Position numbers and translations under genes: made by a program
The notes under the pieces: generated by a model
The model's database searches: none
What the model saw: the letters and a program-made list of their open reading frames with translations, nothing else
Told to the model about the DNA's origin: nothing
Part shown: piece after piece, positions 57,150 to 64,000 of the stretch
How positions within the stretch are numbered: position 1 is the stretch's first letter
Layout: every line of letters starts with the position of its first letter
NCBI GenBank assembly: GCA_036873135.1
Contig: JAPTYO010000011.1
Coordinates: 10,309,747 to 10,373,746 of the forward strand
DNA: 64,000 nt
Source: Clarkia xantiana subsp. parviflora
Lineage: Eukaryota > Streptophyta > Magnoliopsida > Myrtales > Onagraceae
Reading direction: 5' to 3'

Positions 57150-58612
57150 CGTGTTATATTTATTCATCTATTTTTATAAAATTGGCGATTTAGTCTTTTT
57201 ATCTTTGAGACCCATCTATTTATCTTTACTATTACTAAAAAAAATCATTTAGATACATTTTGTTATTTTTAGTTTTTTAGGTCGCTTAATTGGTAGGTCA
57301 CCGTAGTTATTATTAATTTCTCCATCAAATATACTTATCAATTAGAGTCAACATGCATTCAATAGGTGCAAATGTAAGGTAGATGCATTTTTCCATTCAC
57401 TATATCACCGATTTGAGGATGTTCCGCTTATTGACATTTTTGTATCAAATAAATTAGTCACTTGCTAACTCATATAACATATCAAATATGGATCAAACGT
57501 GGTTCTTGAAGTTTGACTTTACATATAACATGTTACTCAATGTTTAATACTTAATGACTCGAACTATCGATTTAGTTCTTGCATTTGTAAATTCAATCAT
57601 ATTTGGTATCTCCTAATTGATAGTTGAATAAATAGTTAAGTTGAGAATTCAAGTATAAACTTTAGACATTAGTGTTTTTAAAAAAATTGATGATTTAGTC
57701 CCTACAATATTTGAGTATTATTAAAAATTTCATTAGATAAATTGCATTAACTTTTTTGTTAATGTCGCTTAACTGACATGTTACATTAATTTATCATTAA
57801 CTTATTAATACAATATACCTATAAATTTGAGCCACCCATAAAGTATGATATGTACTCAACTCATGCAAACTTCGAGTACATGTTGATATTTTTTTGTATC
57901 ACGTAGATCAGTCACTTGTCAAATCACATCAAATGTCAAAATATGGGTCAACCACGGTTCTTGAATTTTGATCTTTTACAGATAACATGGTACTCATTGT
58001 CCAACATTTAGGGTCTCGAATCATTAGTTTAGTTCTTCCGTCTGTCAATTAAATCAAATTGTAACCTAATTAGTAGTTAAATAAGTAATTGACATATCAA
58101 GTATAAACTTTAGATTTTAATGAATTGAAATTTTCTTTAGCATCTCGTTGGGCAATTTTTTTTTCCTTTAGCGTTAAATCATTTTTTGTTGGTATTATGA
58201 TATAAATTGCATGAAAAGTGTATAGTTACGTTTGTATAGGTCAAATTTCTCCACCGATGACTCTAAGTGGCTAATTACGGGCTTACATTCTTCACTCCTC
58301 AAGTTGATAAATTAGATACAACTTTGTCGTTAATAACTCACGTCATGCTCAATCCAACTCATTATTAGTTATAACAGTAAATTAGTATCGTAATTTAAAA
58401 CAACAGTTCATTTTTTTGACTTAATTATCCTTTTCTATTTTTCCTGTTTTGAATTACTTTGTGTCGTTCTTTTCGATCACAGATTCATTTCTCGCAACCC
58501 CTAAACTTGGAAATTTATTAACTACATATTAAAATATTAGAAAATTGAAGATAAATTATGTATTTTGAAATTTAGACGATTGATACGCGTGCAACGCACG
58601 CGTTAATAACTA

Positions 58613-58613
<1 letters not shown>
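57008..58613 (+). mobile_element. Non-autonomous Helitron (1,606 bp)
   Basis: The 5' end TCTTTATACC follows host A (57007). The 3' end has a hairpin ACGCGTGC-AAC-GCACGCGT (58585-58603), a six-base spacer and CTAG (58610-58613) before host T (58614). These are the Helitron hallmarks: TC start, hairpin before CTRR, A/T insertion. Comparison with A1 and A2 leaders shows it is extra DNA in A4. No Rep/helicase frame. Two diverged copies of a roughly 440-bp segment (about 57420-57670 and 57865-58125) lie inside. Confidence 0.8.

Positions 58614-58688
<75 letters not shown>
58614..58688. repeat. (TA)n microsatellite next to the Helitron 3' end
   Basis: About 75 bp of TA repeat directly follows the CTAG end. 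From 58689 to 59221 the A4 leader continues to its break. Confidence 0.9.
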
Positions 58689-58694
<6 letters not shown>

Positions 58695-59994
58695 CAAATA
58701 TATCTTTTAGGGATTAAAATATGTAGACAATATATCTTCTTAATTGTTTAATAGTAACTAAATCTATCATTATATATATTATCCCTATTTTAATCCACAT
58801 ATATTGATAGTTAATATCTTTTACAATATTATATTAGAACCTATCCTTATTTTCCAATTTCTAGATATAGTTACCTATTAATTAAAATTAAAAAAATGGC
58901 AACCTATATCTCTTATAGGGTGGCCAAAATTTTTAATTATTTAGGGGATAAGAAAATTAAAAATTTTACCCAAATTGCCCCTAGGGTTTCGGCCAACTAA
59001 CATGAAATTGGAAAAGGTTGTCAAATTTTAAGATCAAATACTACCTTAATCAAGAATCCAAATTGTGTTCATGATAAAACTCATGGTGTTCTTGAAGATT
59101 ATGAACATCAAACTTGAATTTGATCATGAAAAATTCGGTTTTGATCTTGAAAAACATGTAAATTTGAAAAAAAATTAGTTTTTAAAGATCAAACACATGA
59201 AATTTAACTAAAAATTTCGGAAATGTTGTTTATTATTCAATATATATATATATATATATATATTTATGCATGATTCAAAATGTTGTCTTGACTGAGTCAA
59301 GCTAGCTGGATATTGCATATTGGGGCCAGAGCCCTGGTTAAATATATGGAATGCGCACTAGGATAGACATGCTTTAATTGTTGGAAATTCCTATGATTCA
59401 TGTCTAGAATGTTGCGTGATTGAATATAAGCATGAATTGCAAATCAACCCCTAATGTTTAAAATTATTTCAAAATCAAAAACCAGTCGCCAAATGTGTAT
59501 GATGGATGTGAATGTTGCATGTTTGACACGTATGCTAGAATGTTGAGGATGTAGCCGCATTTGATAATTTACTTGGAAGTAGAATTATATATGCAAGCAG
59601 GAGTTCCTCGGAACATTAGACGCGTGACGCGTAAGCATGAGTGTTGTTTGTGTGATGAATGTTACTGGCGTATGATAATTTACATGGATGGTACAATTAT
59701 ATATGCATGAGTGAATTCATCGGAATATTTTTCCAAAATAAAAAGGGCCTTGGGAGGCCAAGATCCGGTAATTTGCGATTAAAACCGTTTAAAAGACTAA
59801 TCTATTGGATAGAAGACGACGATAATGTGAACTCTTTCACAACCATCTTCCATTGGTTTACTGGTGGTCGGTTGGTTTAGATGGTTGAGGAATCGTTACT
59901 TGTCGGATTCTATCTTAATAGATATCCGATGTATGCAATTCTTTCTCAAAATGTTATTGTCTCCCTGATTTTTGCATGATCATCGATGTGTTAG

Positions 59995-60620
59995 TATGAA
60001 TTGGTTGAATTAGTGCGATTCGATATCCCTTGAAATCCTGGTGGTATGAATCATGATGAATAAAAGGAGTACGTGTTGAACTCTCTACTACGATTCCGAA
60101 AAGTAGTGATGACAACTACGGATGAATATAGTAGTCTGTATGATTTTGACAATGAGAGACGAATGTAATAATTTGTTTCACCAAGCATGGGAGTAGGTTC
60201 TTTGATGATCTAAACGCATATGTGGTAATACATTTAACCTTGGTAAAAAAGGGGGTGTTGAAGAAGACTTTAATTGCAACCAGGCAATGTTGCAACTTAG
60301 TATCTCTTTGCATCCACCTCGGTGGAAGCGAGGATGCAAAAGCTAAACGTTTCGGTTAAACATGATGGCCTTCTCTCTTTTCATGGATGTTGGCGTAAAA
60401 CCCGCATCGGATTTTCAGAATGAAAGGTCAACATGGAAAAGATGTATATGGTTGTCTGGCGTTGACAGGACTCAATGACTTTGAGCCTAATCAAGTATAG
60501 TAACCACAGAAGTAAAAAGGGAAACCTTCTCTGCTCACCATACTGAGTTCGAAAGAAGTCAACCATGATCCGCATATCATAGAGAGAACTGAACCATGAA
60601 GGTTTTATACGATAATCCGG
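59995..60620 (+). pseudogene. A5 gag remnant
   Basis: It follows the shared leader and matches the A4 gag remnant at the nucleotide level (for example TGGTATGAATCATGATGAA, compared with the A4 complement). No frame is open for more than a few dozen codons; the protein is lost. Confidence 0.5.
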
Positions 60621-62100
60621 TGGGTTGAACCATGTTTATAAAGTGCGTCTCAAGTATGCCTCGTAGGTCATGTGTAAGAAGTGGTAAAATGTTTTATATA
60701 GACACAGATCATTTGATGTGATTCACTCGTGAATTTACTCAGATGTGATGTTCAACATGGCTTAAAGTTCTCGACTATCTATGCGACAATCATTGATCAA
60801 ATACGCGATCTTCAGATCGAGAACCCTACCATTGTCATTTATCGTTCGTTTGAGTTACTAAAATTTTGGTTATTTCGAGATTCGGATTTATTGAATAAAG
60901 TAGTTTCCGTTTGATTTGTAATGTGATCTACTTGTCAAAATTAATCGACCCGGTTAAACAGGATCGATCCGAAATAAATTTCGGCCAGGTAAAAGTGGTC
61001 GAATAAAACGAAACGATTCACGTACTCTGTCATCTCAGTCGGGACAACTGAACTGAACATACACATCGATTGCGTAGCTAGATCGAAAGATTTAGTATTG
61101 TCTTTAATTATTAGTACTCTATTGAATGAAATAATTAGTAATGATGATCATGTGCAAAATCGATTGGATTAAATTAAATTAAATTTAGAAATGAAACGAT
61201 TTAACCTAGGGTTAAAACTTCGGTGAATAGCGCTACGCGCAAGTGGACCTCGAAAGACGGAACACATCGTTTCAAAATACGAGTTTAATAATGAAGTGTT
61301 TAAATGATGAAGTGCTGAATTTTCATTTGCATTCCTTCGGAAATAACTTACTGATAACATTTACATCGGAAAGAAGTATGCTTCATAAGCTACCACGACC
61401 TTGTAAAAGTATCAACTGACGCATAAGGTGAAAACCCAAAATGCTTAGTTCGGAGATGGGATGAAATCTCTGAGATAAGTTTGCAAACGAAAAAGGATGA
61501 AGTCGGTTAAACGATTTTCCTTCAAAACGCCTTGAATGATAAGTCAGGCTTGGCATTCAAATCAAGTGAAACACACTTCAAGAAGCACAGTTCAAGAACA
61601 TAATGTTAGAGTCAATCTATCAGGCATTCCCTAAGGGATGAAGAAGATGACTCACATGTATGTAAGTTGTGTTCCAATGAAATCGGTAAGACACGTCACC
61701 ATAAATGATAAGGAATGATAATGAGTTAAAATCATATCATCGTGCGACATTAAATTGAGCACTAAACACGTATTTAGGACAACAGTACGTTACCTACTCT
61801 TAGAAAATACCTGTTTAAAGCTTTTGAAAATGGTGCCGTGGTCGAACATGAGACATTACATCACTTGAGGACGAATTTCCAATGCATGGTCAGTTTCAAA
61901 GTAATGTAGTCTTGATCAAACAGAAGCAAGATAACACTGACAATCACGTCCCACTTAATTCGAGTGGGAGAGAGAGGTTTGAATCGGAAACTCAAGTGAA
62001 TGACATGGTAAATGATAATGGAAACATTTTCATAGTAAATCCAGTGGGAGGAATAAACCCTACCACATGAGATCACTGTTGCCGCAGAGACGAATCAAAT
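60621..62100. other. A5 central block
   Basis: Homologous to the other central blocks (CCTCGAAAGACGGAACACA near 61250 is almost identical in A2 near 20015). No protease or integrase motif found. Confidence 0.6.
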
Positions 62101-62131
62101 AGAACCTGACAGTCATATTGCTTAACCAGGA

Positions 62132-63980
62132 ATGCTACAACTGCCTAGACTACCCATTGTTTCCAGTGGGGGTGATCCGACCAACTTGGTTCCAGGTCCA
62201 AGTGATCTAGGAATTCATCTCGGAAGTAAAACCCCGAGACTGAGAGGTCGTTCAAGGAAAGTTGTAGGTCAAGGTTTAAGCACTAATCTTGTTCCCAGTG
62301 GAAGTGATGCTCCGATAAGATGCATTATTCCGAGTGGGAGATACGTTCAGACCAAAGATGGGTTTATCAAGCCTAGACGAAAATTCAAAGGCATTGAATC
62401 CATCGAGTGGGGTGATAACCTCACTCTAAAGACTGTTAGTGAGCATTGGAAAGACCTCAAGTGGAGAAATGGAGAAAAATAATAAAAGAGAGAGATCGGT
62501 TAAATGAAAGCCATTGTCTATAGTTGATTTACCTGCTAATCACAGGGGCACAAGGATAAGGTGAGTCCTGAAAGAAGGCTCACCACTGATGGAAAAAGTC
62601 GGCAGTGCGAAACCCGACTTGTTGCGAAAGTATATACCCAAGTTCACGGAGTTGACTTTGACGAAATAAACTCATCGACTGTGCGTAAAACCACGATCAG
62701 GGCCAGTTACAGTCCTGGTCTCAAGTCTCGATCTCGAGCTGCACCAAATGGATGTTAAGACCGCATTTCTTCAGGGAAACCTGGAGGAAGAAATCTATAT
62801 GGAGCAACCAGAGGGTTTCATTACTCCTGGTAATAAACGTAAAGTTTGTAAGATCCAAAGGTCCATCTACGGTCATAAACATTCGTCTCGGCAATGGTAC
62901 CGCAGATTCCATGAGGAAATCGTAGGAAACGGATTCGTGAACCTTCACGAGGATCCGTGCGTGTATTATAAGACCTCCGGGTTTAAGTATTTCATCTTAA
63001 TCTTATACGTGGACGAAATTCTCATTGCCACAAAAGGCATTAGTTTTATGAACAAGTCAAAGTCATGGTTGGCATCGGTATTTGAGATGAAAGACATGGG
63101 AGAAGCCACGTACATCTTAGGCATTAAAATTGCTAGAGATCGTGCTGCCCATAAATTATGTCTGTGTCAAGAAGCTTATATCAAAAAATTGTTGATAAGG
63201 TTCAGATTATAGGATGCCAAACCCGTTGATACGCCGGTGGTGTTTGGAAGCGCATTATAACAACGTGACGACCCCAAGAACCTGGAAGAGCGGGAACAGA
63301 TGAAGGGTGCAGAGTATTTAAGTATGGTCGGTAGTTTGATGTATGCCATGCAATGAACCCCTCCGAATATCTGTTACGCCGTGGGCCTAGTAGCACACTT
63401 CCAATCAGATACTGACTATCAACATTTAAAGGTTGTAAAACGAATTATTCGTTATCTGAAAGGTACTGCAGACTACGCACTGTGGTATGAGGGCGGGAAG
63501 TTAGAATTGATCGGTTAAAGTGACACCGACCATGGTGGCGATCCGGATGATCGTAAGTCCACTACAGGAGGAGTGCTTCTCCTTGCTAATGCCGCCATTT
63601 CATGGACGAGCAAGAAGCAAACATGTGTCGTGCTGTCCACGATGGAATCAGAATTCGTAGCCCTCTCCAAGAAATTACAGGAAGCGGTCTGGCTGAAAAG
63701 GCTTCTTACCTGCGGCTCTTGATGGCGATGTCGGGAGTAAACCTGTGAAGGTGTTCTCTGACAGCAGGCAGCCATTGCGGCAGTAAAGAATCTGAAGTAC
63801 CATAGTAGGACCAAACACATTGATGTGAAACATTTTTATGCTAAACCTATGGTAGAAGAAAATATAATCACTTTGGAATACTTGTCCACTGATAACATGG
63901 TTGCGGACCCATTACCTAAACTACTACGCATGGAGATATTCGAAAAGCATGTAAAACTGCTTGGATTACGTAGGGTTTAA
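62132..63980 (+). pseudogene. A5 reverse transcriptase-RNase H, broken
   Basis: Linker (62132-62482): SGGDPTNLVPGPSDLGIHLG and a Ser/Arg-rich stretch. RT: HQMDVKTAFLQGNLEEE and [18 protein letters not shown] from about 62748, then RFHEEIVGNGFVNLHEDPC and ILYVDEILIATKG (63006-63017; YVDD altered to YVDE as in A2), EATYILGIKIARD, to a stop at 63212. RNase H continues through several stops: AEYLSMVGSLMYAM, SDTDHGGDPDDRKST, TMESEFVALSKKLQEAV, then after a frameshift KYHSRTKHIDVK-like sequence (two residues altered) and the tail EKHVKLLGLRRV near 63980. Inactive. Confidence 0.8.
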
Positions 63981-64000
63981 AAGTGGCATGTATCTGTGAT

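Larger units (their letters stand above)
49838..59221 (-). mobile_element. Copia family-A copy A4, 5' end lost, carrying a Helitron
   Basis: Minus-strand element with 3' LTR (49838-50402), 3' block, RT-RNase H with a 347-codon open frame, central block, degraded gag (55545 downward), and leader interrupted by the Helitron (57008-58613). It ends at about 59221, some 65 bp before the expected primer site, facing plus-strand A5 leader. Left flanking bases are AATAT. The 5' LTR is missing. Confidence 0.85.
59222..64000 (+). mobile_element. Copia family-A copy A5, right portion, runs out of window
   Basis: The plus-strand leader resumes (TGACTGAGTCAAGCTAGCTGG near 59290 matches A2 near 18010), followed by degraded gag, central block, linker and broken RT-RNase H to 63980. 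The 3' block and LTR should lie beyond 64000. About 840 bp of leader, by A2 comparison, are missing between 49837 and 59222. Confidence 0.8.

Noticed and set aside
1..64000. tRNA or rRNA genes and any bacterial-type operon
   Set aside because: The only tRNA-like matches are short primer-binding sites next to LTRs; no cloverleaf or rRNA core sequence was seen.

Overview
This window looks like gene-poor nuclear DNA of a flowering plant, most likely a eudicot. It is AT-rich and packed with nested LTR retrotransposons, a foldback Mutator-type element, a MITE, a Helitron and a satellite array. I recognise no host protein gene, tRNA or rRNA. The assignment rests on plant-type Copia and Ty3/Gypsy (Tat-like) proteins, tRNA-iMet and tRNA-Arg-like primer sites, and a plant-style Helitron end.

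Layout. 1-3320: two decayed minus-strand Copia remnants (R1, R2), the first split by a foldback Mutator-like element with a 9-bp target duplication. 3321-16126: a Tat-like Gypsy remnant (LTR pieces, gag, protease, then a second gag fragment) whose LTR is split by Copia family-A copy A1 (3649-12185, minus), itself carrying a 523-bp hairpin MITE. 16127-24476: Copia copy A2 (plus), with both LTRs. 24482-32006: a 141-bp satellite, split by a young Copia, element C (26128-31765), with identical 186-bp LTRs and non-canonical TA...TA ends. 32007-33977: a Copia-like remnant with primer site, then unassigned DNA. 33978-42080: a solo LTR (E, minus, TSD TAACC) holding a 6.6-kb non-coding LTR element (D, TSD GATGG). 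42081-43374: unassigned decayed DNA. 43375-64000: three more family-A copies. The best reading is that A3 (minus) was entered by A5 (plus), A5 by A4 (minus), and A4 by a Helitron (57008-58613). The right ends of A5 and A3 lie outside the window.

How the parts work together. Family A is the most unusual component. All five copies have gag or its remains and reverse transcriptase-RNase H, but where protease and integrase should lie each has 1.2-1.6 kb without a recognisable coding frame. Each also has about 1.1 kb of conserved sequence between pol and the 3' LTR wherever that part is visible, with an antisense open frame. A3 has a different gag from its siblings behind the same leader. Family A would therefore need integrase from another element. 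Element C has all its domains but carries two single-base frame breaks in homopolymers, one nonsense codon and two substitutions at key residues. Element D has no proteins at all and must also be mobilised in trans.

Limits: domain calls come from reading motifs. No alignments or database searches were run, and boundaries marked approximate are homology breakpoints judged by eye.
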